Source: Solirubrobacterales bacterium (GTDB lineage: Bacteria > Actinomycetota > Thermoleophilia > Solirubrobacterales > Solirubrobacteraceae). From it: DNA of 64,000 nucleotides. Position 1 is the stretch's first letter; every line of letters starts with the position of its first letter. This document shows, in pieces, positions 18,088 through 26,773 of this stretch. Position numbers and translations under genes: made by a program. The stretch lies in NCBI GenBank assembly GCA_947474595.1, contig CANJIV010000009.1:1-64000 (forward strand), read 5' to 3'. A model generated the notes under the pieces. It did not search any database and had not been told where the DNA came from. It worked only from the letters and a program-made list of their open reading frames with translations.

Positions 18088-19119
18088 CGTCTCGGCGTCA
18101 TCTTTAGCTGGAGTCAAGGTCGACCCCAAAGTCTCGCTGTGTGAGACGAACTCAACCAATGCGTCATTGAAGGCAAGCGGCCGTTCGATCATTGGAACGT
18201 GACCGGTGTCTTCCATAATTAACGTGGTTGAGCCGGCGATCAGTCGGTTGAACTCGTAGGCATCGCCGAGCGGGACGAGAAAGTCCTCTGATCCCTGCAC
18301 GATCAGCGTTGGGCAGGAGATCTCGCAGAGCCGGTGCTTAAAGTCGTAGCTGAGTAGCGCCTCTAGCGCCGAGGCAAAGCCGGGCTTTCCCGACCCTTGG
18401 ACCTGTTCGGCCAGTAGGTCCTTCTTGAGCCTAGTCGGGTGGCGCATGACCGAGCCTAGGGCGCCTTGAGTAAAGGCTGGGCGGCTAAAGATGCGCTTAG
18501 TGCGGTCGCCATCTGCTGGGATCGACGGCGTAATGAATCTTGCTAACACGGTGGTCAATCGGTCCATCCCGCTCGTGATCGAGATGCCGGCGGCATCGAC
18601 GAGTACGAGGCACTCGACTCGCTCGGGGTGACGGATTGCGACTTCCGCCGCGGTAAAGCCGCCCATCGAGTTGCCAACTAAAGCAACGGTCCCAAATCCC
18701 AAGAGATCACACAGGAGATCAACCGTGGCGGCGAAGTTCGTGATTGAGATCGGCTTGATCGGCATCTGGGACGCGCCGAAGCCGGGCAGATCTAGCGCGA
18801 TCACCCGTCGCTGTGCGGCTATGCGAGGGATGTTCTCGAGCCAGTTCTGCCAGCAGCCACCGAGGCCGTGGACGAATACCAACGGCACGGCGTCGCCACT
18901 GCCGATGTCGACATAGTTGACCGTTCGCCCTGCAATCTCGGCTTGATGTTGGTGGGCTAGCCAATCGATCTCGCGCCAGTCGTTGGCGTCGCAGGCTCCG
19001 TAGCCGCTGTCGGTCTTGGCGGCCCGACGCCAACCTATTGGTCGCGAAGGAGAGGGAAAGACGTGCCTGAGCGGGCCGCGACGGTATCCCTGAGCATGAT
19101 TCTCGCTGGCCATGACCAA
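18076..19119 (-). CDS. Alpha/beta-hydrolase
   Basis: 347 residues of the alpha/beta-hydrolase fold. The nucleophile elbow is GNSMGG (Ser151), the oxyanion region VFVHGLGG, the acid QGSEDFLVP and the base DTGHVPMIE. About 50 N-terminal residues precede the hydrolase domain and look disordered (PSPSRPIGWRR), with no signal peptide, so a later start cannot be excluded. Related proteins include meta-cleavage hydrolases and epoxide or ester hydrolases; the substrate is unknown. Its 3' end overlaps the phosphotransferase gene by 12 bases tail to tail. Confidence 0.82.
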   Translation of the reverse strand: MVMASENHAQGYRRGPLRHVFPSPSRPIGWRRAAKTDSGYGACDANDWREIDWLAHQHQAEIAGRTVNYVDIGSGDAVPLVFVHGLGGCWQNWLENIPRIAAQRRVIALDLPGFGASQMPIKPISITNFAATVDLLCDLLGFGTVALVGNSMGGFTAAEVAIRHPERVECLVLVDAAGISITSGMDRLTTVLARFITPSIPADGDRTKRIFSRPAFTQGALGSVMRHPTRLKKDLLAEQVQGSGKPGFASALEALLSYDFKHRLCEISCPTLIVQGSEDFLVPLGDAYEFNRLIAGSTTLIMEDTGHVPMIERPLAFNDALVEFVSHSETLGSTLTPAKDDAETSAG

Positions 19120-19142
19120 ACCTAGGCTAGCTGGTCAACTGT

Positions 19143-20639
19143 TTAGAGCAGACCGATCGACTCGCCAGCGCCTCTGACGAGATCGTAGATCGGCGAGGGT
19201 ATGATTCCGAAGAAGATCGTTGCCGCACTGCAGATAATCGCCAAGCCGATGATCTCGGGTTGACCGTGCGGCCTGTCGGTCTCAGGCGAGTCGCCCCTAC
19301 GGTCGGGCATCCACATCACTGCGACGATACGCAGGTAGTAGGCCAGTGAGATCGCCGAGCCGATCGCAATCAGCACGCCCAGCCAGGCGTAGTCGCCATC
19401 TACTGAAGCGCCGATTAAGTTCAGTTTTCCGATGAAGCCAGCGGTGGCGGGGATTCCGGCCAGCGAGAGCATCGCAATGGTCATCGGCACAGCCAGGATG
19501 GGTCGCTTGGAGCCGAGCCCAGCGAAGGCACTAAGGCTGTCGCCATGGGTTGTCTCACGCTCGCGTGCAACGACCACTGAGAAGGCCGCAAGGTTCATCA
19601 CGACGTAGACGACTAGGTAGTAGAGAGTTGCCTCTAGGCCGGCGGCGCTGGAGACAACGATGCCAACGAGTAGGTAGCCGCCTTGGGCCACACTCGACCA
19701 TGCGAGGATCCGCTTGACCGATGTCTGGGCGAGTGCTCCTACGTTCCCTACGACGATAGTGATCGCCGCCAGCGCCGCTAGCAGTGGCTGCCATGTCAGC
19801 GCCTCGTCGATTACGGCGACATCCATGAAGCGCAAGAAGATGCCAAAGGCTGCAGCCTTGGTGGCGACGGACATGAAGGAGGTAATTGGCGAAGGAGCAC
19901 CCTCGTAGACATCGGGCGTCCACTGGTGGAAGGGGGCGATAGCAGCCTTAAAGCCAAGCCCCACAACCGCCATGCCAAGGCCGGTGAGCATCAGTGGGTT
20001 GCTGGCGATCGTTTCGCCCTTGCTACTCAGTGCCGCAGCGATGCCACTGAAGTCAGTCGAGCCGGTAGCGCCGTAAATAAATGAGAGACCAAAGAGGAGG
20101 GTCGCCGACCCAACCGATCCAATCACTAGGTACTTAAGGCCAGCTTCAAGGGACTTCTCGCGCTGCAACTCTGAGGCGCACAGTACATAGAGGGGGATCG
20201 AGAGCAGCTCTATTCCAACGAACAACGTAACAAGGTTTTGGGCTGCCACTAAGACGGCCATTCCCGCCAGCGACGCGAGCAGCAACGTGTAGTACTCACC
20301 CTGTCCGGCCTGAACGGTTGCCCGCTCGCGCAGCGACATAACGACCGTGACGAGGCCGGTGGCGACAAAGACGACGTTGAGAACAAGCGAGAGACGGTCT
20401 ACGGCTAGCGCGCCGGAGATGATCGAGGTGTTCTCACCCCACTGCCAGATCGTCAGTCCGAGCGTAGCCAGGAGGGTTAAGACTGTGGCACCCGGGACGA
20501 TCTGTTCGCGCACTCTGCGGCCAGGCAGCAGGCCGATCAGCAGGACGATCACAGCTCCGCAGATCAGCGCCACGATCGGGGAGAAAGCGGCCCAATCGAT
20601 GTAAGGGGCTTTGATTGAGGTGGCGGCGGCGGCGATCAT
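19143..20639 (-). CDS. nuoN: NADH-quinone oxidoreductase subunit N
   Basis: 498 residues, mostly hydrophobic, about 14 membrane helices of the proton-antiporter family. The QREKSLEAGLKYLVIGS segment with the conserved lysine, and the APFHQWTPDVYEGAPSPITSF block, mark it as an antiporter-like complex I subunit, and its place after nuoM identifies it as NuoN. It is one of three proton-pumping subunits. The ATG overlaps the nuoM stop (ATGA). It ends the operon. Confidence 0.95.
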   Translation of the reverse strand: MIAAAATSIKAPYIDWAAFSPIVALICGAVIVLLIGLLPGRRVREQIVPGATVLTLLATLGLTIWQWGENTSIISGALAVDRLSLVLNVVFVATGLVTVVMSLRERATVQAGQGEYYTLLLASLAGMAVLVAAQNLVTLFVGIELLSIPLYVLCASELQREKSLEAGLKYLVIGSVGSATLLFGLSFIYGATGSTDFSGIAAALSSKGETIASNPLMLTGLGMAVVGLGFKAAIAPFHQWTPDVYEGAPSPITSFMSVATKAAAFGIFLRFMDVAVIDEALTWQPLLAALAAITIVVGNVGALAQTSVKRILAWSSVAQGGYLLVGIVVSSAAGLEATLYYLVVYVVMNLAAFSVVVARERETTHGDSLSAFAGLGSKRPILAVPMTIAMLSLAGIPATAGFIGKLNLIGASVDGDYAWLGVLIAIGSAISLAYYLRIVAVMWMPDRRGDSPETDRPHGQPEIIGLAIICSAATIFFGIIPSPIYDLVRGAGESIGLL

Positions 20640-22153
20640 GGTGTGACCTGTGAAATCTTCTGTGTTGACGCTCGTTGGTCTAGCGGATCTAGCGCGAGGC
20701 GGGCCTTAGCCACAGACCGAGCAGCTGGACCTTGGGCAGCCTTTAGGGGCGCTTGTGGGTAGATCGCCAGAGCCAAGATCACCAATACCAGCGGCACAAG
20801 CACCAGCGCGTCCTGGAGCCCAATCTCGCGCGGTGTGGCCTGCGCGCCAACACGGTTGTGCATCGTAGATATATAGGCCCGCAGCGCATAGACGGCGGCC
20901 ATTGCAACTCCGCTGAAGGCGATGATCGCGATCACGGTCTTGGATTCAAAGACGCCCAGCAAGATGTAGAACTCTCCGATGAAGTTAGAGGAGCCTGGCA
21001 TCGCCAACGTGGCGAGCGAGACGATCAGGAACAGCGCGGCCAGCAGCGGCGCACGGAAGGCGAGCCCACCCATCTCGCGGATGTCCTCAGAGCCACGTGA
21101 GCGGGCTGCTAAGAGGGCGATGATGAGGAAGACGGGGACTGTGATTACGGCGTGGTTGACCATCTGCAGTAGCGCGCCCTCGGCGCCGCGTGGGCTTAGG
21201 GCAAAGATCCCTAAGACGATGAATCCAAGTTGCGCCACGGATGAGAAGCCAAAGATCAACCGCAGGTTGGTCTGGGTGAACGCCATCACCGATCCGTAGA
21301 TGATCGAAGCCAAGGCGATCAGTAAGAGCAACTCCTGGAAGTGCGCGGCGCCATCGGGGAAGAGGGGGATCACGATCCGCAGGAACCCGTAGGCAGCGAC
21401 CTTGGAGAGGATCCCTGAGAAGACCGCTAGGGCCGGCAGCGGCATCGTGCGGTAGGCGTCTGGCATCCAGCCGTGCAGCGGGAATAGCGGCATCTTGACG
21501 AGGAACGCTGCGGCGAAGCCAAGGAAGATCCACTCTTGGGTTCCAGTCGAGAGTCCAGCCTGCTGGAGTCCAGAGATCGCGAAGGTCAGCGGCTGGCCCC
21601 CCTCGGCGGCAATAACACCCGTGGCGACGGCGGCAACGAGCATCAGTAGTGAGCCGATCAAGGTATAGATGACCATCTTGGTGGTCGCTTGAACTCGGCC
21701 TTCGCCACCCCACATACCAGTGATGAAGTAGAAGGGAATGAGCATCAGGTCAAAGAAGACGACGAAGAGGATTAGGTCTTGGGCGCAGAAGGCACCAAGC
21801 ACCGCGCTCTCGGCCACGGCGAAGAAGAAAAAGAAGAGATTTGGCCGCTCCCACTCGCGGAAGCTTGCGAACAGGATTGCCGCGAAGAAGAGCATCGCCG
21901 TCGTCGTCAGCAGCCAGACGTTGAGGCCGTCGATGCCGAGCTTGTAGTGGATGCCAAGGGCTGAGATCCAGTTCTGGTCGGTGACGTTTTGAAGGCCCGG
22001 TGCCGAGTTGTCAAAGCCCACCAGCAGGATTACGGCCAAAACAAGTGTGGCTAGGGCCCCGACCACGGCGAGGCGCCCTGCGACAGCGCGTGGGGCCAGC
22101 AGCGAGAGCGCGCCAGCGACCGCTGGGAGCCAGATGATGATTGACAGTGACAC
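20636..22153 (-). CDS. nuoM: NADH-quinone oxidoreductase subunit M
   Basis: 505 residues with about 14 membrane helices. NuoM signatures are visible: GIDGLNVWLL, FFDLMLIPFYFITGMWGG with its conserved acidic residue, and MPLFPLHGWMPDAYRTMP. It is the middle antiporter-like proton channel of complex I. It starts two bases after the nuoL stop region and overlaps nuoN by four bases. The C-terminal 40 residues (after YPQAPLKAA) are a polar tail. Confidence 0.95.
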   Translation of the reverse strand: MSLSIIIWLPAVAGALSLLAPRAVAGRLAVVGALATLVLAVILLVGFDNSAPGLQNVTDQNWISALGIHYKLGIDGLNVWLLTTTAMLFFAAILFASFREWERPNLFFFFFAVAESAVLGAFCAQDLILFVVFFDLMLIPFYFITGMWGGEGRVQATTKMVIYTLIGSLLMLVAAVATGVIAAEGGQPLTFAISGLQQAGLSTGTQEWIFLGFAAAFLVKMPLFPLHGWMPDAYRTMPLPALAVFSGILSKVAAYGFLRIVIPLFPDGAAHFQELLLLIALASIIYGSVMAFTQTNLRLIFGFSSVAQLGFIVLGIFALSPRGAEGALLQMVNHAVITVPVFLIIALLAARSRGSEDIREMGGLAFRAPLLAALFLIVSLATLAMPGSSNFIGEFYILLGVFESKTVIAIIAFSGVAMAAVYALRAYISTMHNRVGAQATPREIGLQDALVLVPLVLVILALAIYPQAPLKAAQGPAARSVAKARLALDPLDQRASTQKISQVTP

Positions 22154-22155
22154 CG

Positions 22156-24198
22156 CTATGCGCTCTCAATCAGGAAGTAAAGGGCGACGCCGATCAGTCC
22201 AAGAACAATCAGGCTGGCGTAGGCGCGCATGTAGCCGCTCTGGCCTGAGCGGACAACCGACGAACCGGCGCGCACGATGCCGGTCGCGCCGCCAACCATC
22301 GCGCCGTCGATGACGATGCGCTCAAAGGTGTTCTTAGCAAAGCGTCCGACGGCCGCCATCGGGGCGATGATGACGGCGTGGTTTAACTCGTCGAAGTACC
22401 ACTTATTGACAAAGAGCTTGTGGATCCACGGTAGGCGAGCTTGGATAGCGGCGGAGCTGCCGGGCCTGCGCACCCAGATCCAGTAGGCGGCTATGAGGCT
22501 TACGATCGCGATCACCGAGGAGAGAATCAGGCCAAAGGCCTCGAGGCCGCTGTCTTCGGGCATGTAGGCGACCGTCGAGTCGGCAAAGGTCGGGTGGAGG
22601 AAGTCGCTGATCACATTGGTGATCCCGAATGGCAGCTGAATGACGCCAGCGAAGACCGCCAAGATGGCCAGTGGAATCATCGCGTAGCGCATCTGCCAGG
22701 TCTTCTCCGCGTACCTGTGCTCGTGACCAGGAAAGCCGACCTCTGGGTCTTCGACCTCTTGAGTTGAGGGGTCATCTTCGTTGCCGGTATGGGGGTTAGT
22801 GTGCTGGGCCGGGTGGTAGGCGTCTCCGGTCTCCATCACAACAACGGCCTCCTTGCAGGGCTGGCCCCAGAAGGCGCGGAAGATCATTCGCCAGGTATAG
22901 AAGACGGTAAATGCCGCGCCGACGTAACCGGCGACGTAGAGCGCCCAGTACCAGCCTCCGCGCGCACCGACCTCATAGAGGAGGGTGTCCTTTGAGAAGA
23001 ATCCCGAAAAGAGTGGGAAGGCCGAGAGTGCGAAGCCGCCTGCGAGGAAGCAGGCGAAGGTGAACGGCATCGCCTTGCGGAATCCCTTCATGTTATTGAG
23101 CGACTGATTACCGCCCATCGCCGAAATGATCGAACCTGCTGCCATAAAGAGCAGAGCCTTAAAGAAGGCGTGTGACATCAGGTGGAAGAAGCCGCCGACG
23201 TAGGCCGCAGCGCTGACGCCCATGATCATGTAGCCGATCTGGGACATCGTTGAGTAGGCGATAACCCGCTTTAGGTCGGTCATCACAAGTCCGATACTTC
23301 CTGCGACGAGCAGCGTTATCGCTCCGATGATCGCGCCAACTGCAGCCGCCGTTGGCGCCCACTCAAAGAGCGGGTGGAGGCGTCCGATCAGGTAGACCCC
23401 GGCCGTGACCATGGTGGCAGCGTGGATCAGCGAGCTGACGGGCGTTGGGCCCTCCATCGCATCTGGCAGCCATGTGTGGAACGGGATCTGTGCCGACTTA
23501 GCGAAGGCCCCAACGAGGATCAACAGCATCGCTGCGACCAGCTCTGGAGCGTCCTTATCGAAGGCGACATGGATATTTGAGAAGAGCTGTCCGTAGTCGA
23601 GCACACCCATCGTGCGGAAGAGGAAAAGGGTCCCGAGAACGAGACCGATGTCGCCGATCACGTTGATCACAAAAGCCTTGATGCCGGCCGCCGTAGCAGT
23701 CTCGCGGCGATACCAGTAAGAGACCAACATGTAGGAGGCCGCGCCTACAAAGGCCCAACCGACGATCAGCAGAATTAGGTTGCCGGCGAGCACTAGTAGC
23801 AGCATCGAGAAGACGAAGAAGTTGAGGTAGGCGAAGTAGCGAACGTAGCCCTTGTCGGTCTGCATGTAGCCGGCCGAGTAGAGGTGGATCAGGGTTGAGA
23901 CTCCGGTCACGATCAAGATCATGAAGGTCGACAACGGGTCGATATAGAGCCCGACTTCAATCTTGACGCCACCAACGTTTGCGAGGTCCCAAAGCGAGGT
24001 CGTCTCGAGGCGAGCGTTAGATGGAAGCTGTTGCAACTTGATCAGCGTGACCACAGCAAAGGCGAAGGCCAATGCGATCGCCAGCGTCCCGATAGTTCCC
24101 GCTAGGCGCGGAGATAGCTTCTTGCCAAGCAGCGCAATCGAGAGCATTCCCACGAGTGGGCAGGCAAGAACAAGCCATGCGGAGGTTGCCAGGGTCAT
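22156..24198 (-). CDS. nuoL: NADH-quinone oxidoreductase subunit L
   Basis: 680 residues from the ATG at 24198, which overlaps the nuoK stop in an ATGA; an Arg-rich upstream extension to 24288 runs through nuoK and is not part of the family. The protein has the antiporter core (IPFHTWLPDAMEGPTPVSSL), then the long lateral-helix C-terminus that braces the membrane arm. A loop of about 60 polar residues (EAVVVMETGDAYHPAQHTN, acidic and His-rich) sits between helices near residue 480 and is longer than usual. It is the distal proton-pumping subunit. Confidence 0.95.
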   Translation of the reverse strand: MTLATSAWLVLACPLVGMLSIALLGKKLSPRLAGTIGTLAIALAFAFAVVTLIKLQQLPSNARLETTSLWDLANVGGVKIEVGLYIDPLSTFMILIVTGVSTLIHLYSAGYMQTDKGYVRYFAYLNFFVFSMLLLVLAGNLILLIVGWAFVGAASYMLVSYWYRRETATAAGIKAFVINVIGDIGLVLGTLFLFRTMGVLDYGQLFSNIHVAFDKDAPELVAAMLLILVGAFAKSAQIPFHTWLPDAMEGPTPVSSLIHAATMVTAGVYLIGRLHPLFEWAPTAAAVGAIIGAITLLVAGSIGLVMTDLKRVIAYSTMSQIGYMIMGVSAAAYVGGFFHLMSHAFFKALLFMAAGSIISAMGGNQSLNNMKGFRKAMPFTFACFLAGGFALSAFPLFSGFFSKDTLLYEVGARGGWYWALYVAGYVGAAFTVFYTWRMIFRAFWGQPCKEAVVVMETGDAYHPAQHTNPHTGNEDDPSTQEVEDPEVGFPGHEHRYAEKTWQMRYAMIPLAILAVFAGVIQLPFGITNVISDFLHPTFADSTVAYMPEDSGLEAFGLILSSVIAIVSLIAAYWIWVRRPGSSAAIQARLPWIHKLFVNKWYFDELNHAVIIAPMAAVGRFAKNTFERIVIDGAMVGGATGIVRAGSSVVRSGQSGYMRAYASLIVLGLIGVALYFLIESA

Positions 24199-24494
24199 CC
24201 TTGAAGCTCCCGCAGTTCGTCGGCATCGATCGGTAGCCGGCGTCGGTGCAGGGCGACAATCACGCCGAGGCCGACCGTAACCTCGCAAGCAGCCACGACC
24301 ATCACGATGATCGCGAAGATCTGACCGTCGCCGTTACCCCACATCCGCGAGAAGGCGATCAAAGAGAGGTTCGCCCCGTTAAGCATCAACTCAAGGCAGA
24401 GCAAGATCACCAATGGGTTGCGCTTGAGCATCACGCCCGCGGCGCCGATGCAAAAGACGGTAGCTGAGACAGCGAGGTACCAGTTGATCGACAT
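24195..24494 (-). CDS. nuoK: NADH-quinone oxidoreductase subunit K
   Basis: 99 residues with three membrane helices, the standard NuoK size. The glutamate of the membrane proton path lies in LLCLELMLNGANLSL. The stop overlaps nuoL's start and the start shares one base with the end of nuoJ. It forms part of the link between quinone site and pumping subunits. Confidence 0.95.
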   Translation of the reverse strand: MSINWYLAVSATVFCIGAAGVMLKRNPLVILLCLELMLNGANLSLIAFSRMWGNGDGQIFAIIVMVVAACEVTVGLGVIVALHRRRLPIDADELRELQG

Positions 24495-25150
24495 CAGCCG
24501 AGATCCCGCCCGGTTGATGTGCTGTCGTCGCTGGCGCTAGCTGTGCTCTTCCTGAAGAAGCCCCCGCCGGCGCTCTCAGCCATCGTGCCGGTGCCAGCAG
24601 GACGAAGGAGACCTAGCGGCGCGGGAACTTCTGGCTCGTCGAGCCCACGGCGGCGGCGAGCGAGCATTACGGCCCCTACGGCTGCGATCAAGAGCAGGAA
24701 TGAAGCGACTTCGAAGGGCAGGAGGAACTTCGTCAGCAGCAACTCGCCGATCTGCTCGGGCTCGCCGTAATTGGCTGCAAGTTTGGGCCCCTCGCTAGAG
24801 ATCGCGCTGAGGCCAGTGCCCAGAGTGGCAATCATCAGCTCGACGAAGAGGCAGAAGGCAAATAGTGGAGCGGCAATCCGCAGGCTCGGGCTATTAACGG
24901 CACGGATTGGCAGATTCTGACCACCAACGTAGGAGACGACAAAGACGTAGAGCACCATTACAGCGCCGGCGTAGACGACTACCTGTACGGCTGCAACAAA
25001 CTGAGCTTCAAGCAGCAGGAAGAGAAGCGCCAGCGAGAGCAGGTGGGCGACGAGGCTCAGCACGCTGTAAAACGGGTTCTCAAGCACAACCACGCCGACG
25101 GCGCCCGCGATCGCTCCGATTGCAGCGATGAAGAAGAGGATCTCAACCAC
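24494..25150 (-). CDS. nuoJ: NADH-quinone oxidoreductase subunit J
   Basis: 218 residues, five membrane helices in the first 170, including VYAGAVMVLYVFVV, the characteristic helix 3 with its pi-bulge. The last 50 residues are polar and Ser/Thr-rich (STASASDDSTSTGRD) and probably cytoplasmic; E. coli NuoJ lacks such a tail. GTG start, 42 bases after nuoI. Confidence 0.93.
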   Translation of the reverse strand: MVEILFFIAAIGAIAGAVGVVVLENPFYSVLSLVAHLLSLALLFLLLEAQFVAAVQVVVYAGAVMVLYVFVVSYVGGQNLPIRAVNSPSLRIAAPLFAFCLFVELMIATLGTGLSAISSEGPKLAANYGEPEQIGELLLTKFLLPFEVASFLLLIAAVGAVMLARRRRGLDEPEVPAPLGLLRPAGTGTMAESAGGGFFRKSTASASDDSTSTGRDLG

Positions 25151-25192
25151 AAAGGCCTCGATTTATCTGGAGCCGTCGCAAAGACATCGCTG

Positions 25193-25729
25193 CTACTCGC
25201 CCTCGTTACGCAGCGGAGTGCGGTCGATTGGCTCGGCCAGCAGCATCTCTTTGGTGAAGATCAGGTCACTGCGGTTGTAGTCAGACATCTCGTAGTCATG
25301 GCCCATCGTGATCGCGTCAAACGGGCAAGCGATCTCGCAGTAGCCACAGAAGATGCAGCGAGAGAGATTGATCTCATATACGGCGGCGTAGCGCTCTCCT
25401 GCTGAAACGCGATTCTCCGGATCGTTTTCGGATGCAACCACGCGAATACAGTCCGACGGGCAGGCGGCCGCGCAGAGCGAGCAGCCAACGCACTTCTCCA
25501 GCCCAGTGTCCTCGAAGCGGTGGAGTTTGTGGCGGCCCCGGAAGCGTGGGTAGACGGGGACCTTCTCCTCGGGATATTGGATCGTGTTTGTTCCCTCGAT
25601 CACTCGAGCAAAGGTCGTCTTGAGTCCGCGAAGGGTCTCGCCGAATGAGCGGTAGGCGCCGCCGGCCCCACCAGGCTCTGGGCCGCGTTGTACGGCGATT
25701 ACGTCTTCGCCAGGGTTCCAAGGTGTCAT
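25193..25729 (-). CDS. nuoI: NADH-quinone oxidoreductase subunit I (two [4Fe-4S])
   Basis: 178 residues with two ferredoxin motifs, CVGCSLCAAACP and CIFCGYCEIACP, that bind clusters N6a and N6b and pass electrons toward NuoB. The N-terminal 25 residues are Gly/Pro-rich and less conserved. It lies between nuoH and nuoJ, 15 bases after nuoH. Confidence 0.95.
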   Translation of the reverse strand: MTPWNPGEDVIAVQRGPEPGGAGGAYRSFGETLRGLKTTFARVIEGTNTIQYPEEKVPVYPRFRGRHKLHRFEDTGLEKCVGCSLCAAACPSDCIRVVASENDPENRVSAGERYAAVYEINLSRCIFCGYCEIACPFDAITMGHDYEMSDYNRSDLIFTKEMLLAEPIDRTPLRNEGE

Positions 25730-25744
25730 TGAAGTTCAGCCATT

Positions 25745-26773
25745 TCAGTCGATTGCCACGACGACGATTGCGGTGATAAGAGTATTTAAGGTTGCGATTG
25801 GAAGCAGAATCTTCCAGCCAAAAGACATCAGTTGGTCATAGCGCAGCCGCGGTAGCGTTGCACGGACCCAGATGAAGAAGAAGACGAAGGCGAACATCTT
25901 GACGAGTACGACGATTGGGTCGACCCAAGTCGGTGGATCGATTCCAAACGGCAACAGCCAGCCGCCGAAAAAGAGCGTCGTGGCGATGCCCGAGACGATT
26001 AGGACGTTTAGGTACTCAGCGAAGAAGTAAGACGCAAAGCGGCTACCGCCGTACTCGGTGTTGTAGCCACCGACTAGTTCAGCGTCAGCTTCAGCGAGAT
26101 CGAACGGCGTCCGATTGGTCTCAGCAAAGCTCGCGACCATGAAGACGATCAGACCAACGAACTGTGGGATGAAGTACCACATTCCCTCCTGAGCCTCGAC
26201 GATCTCCGTGAGAGAGAGGGTGCCCGCAGTGATGATCACGCCGACGATCGAGAGGCCTTGAGCCACCTCGTAGCTGATCAGCTGGGCGGCAGCTCGCATA
26301 GAACCCAAGAATGAGTACTTCGAGCCCGATGCCCAGCCACCGAGCATGATTCCGTAGAAGGCCACCGCGCCAAAGGCAAAGAGATACAGCGGCCCTATCC
26401 CGACGTCGATGCCATAGAGCCCGACAGGCGTCCCGGCGATGTCGACGACATTGCCGAAAGGGATGATCGCGAAGGCCGCAACGGCCGTGATCATCGAGAT
26501 CGCGGGGGCCAAGATGAAGAGGAATCCGATCGATGTGGTCGGCCTAAATGGTGCCTTGGTGATCAGCTTTCCGATGTCAGCCAGTGGCTGCATCATTCCC
26601 ATCGGTCCAACGCGGTTGGGGCCGTAGCGACCCTGGAAGCGGCCCAGCAGCTTGCGTTCAACAATCAAGACGACTGGCACCATGCTCAAGGCCACGGCGA
26701 AGATGATCACCGACTTCAAAATCGCGATCCACCACGGCTCGGCGTAGCCGACTACGGCAAGGATTGGGCTCAC
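25745..26773 (-). CDS. nuoH: NADH-quinone oxidoreductase subunit H
   Basis: 342 residues, eight membrane helices. The quinone-chamber loop VERKLLGRFQGRYGPNRVG and the acidic loop FAETNRTPFDLAEADAELV are intact. NuoH houses the quinone entry next to NuoB and NuoD. GTG start overlapping the nuoG stop (GTGA). Confidence 0.95.
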   Translation of the reverse strand: MSPILAVVGYAEPWWIAILKSVIIFAVALSMVPVVLIVERKLLGRFQGRYGPNRVGPMGMMQPLADIGKLITKAPFRPTTSIGFLFILAPAISMITAVAAFAIIPFGNVVDIAGTPVGLYGIDVGIGPLYLFAFGAVAFYGIMLGGWASGSKYSFLGSMRAAAQLISYEVAQGLSIVGVIITAGTLSLTEIVEAQEGMWYFIPQFVGLIVFMVASFAETNRTPFDLAEADAELVGGYNTEYGGSRFASYFFAEYLNVLIVSGIATTLFFGGWLLPFGIDPPTWVDPIVVLVKMFAFVFFFIWVRATLPRLRYDQLMSFGWKILLPIATLNTLITAIVVVAID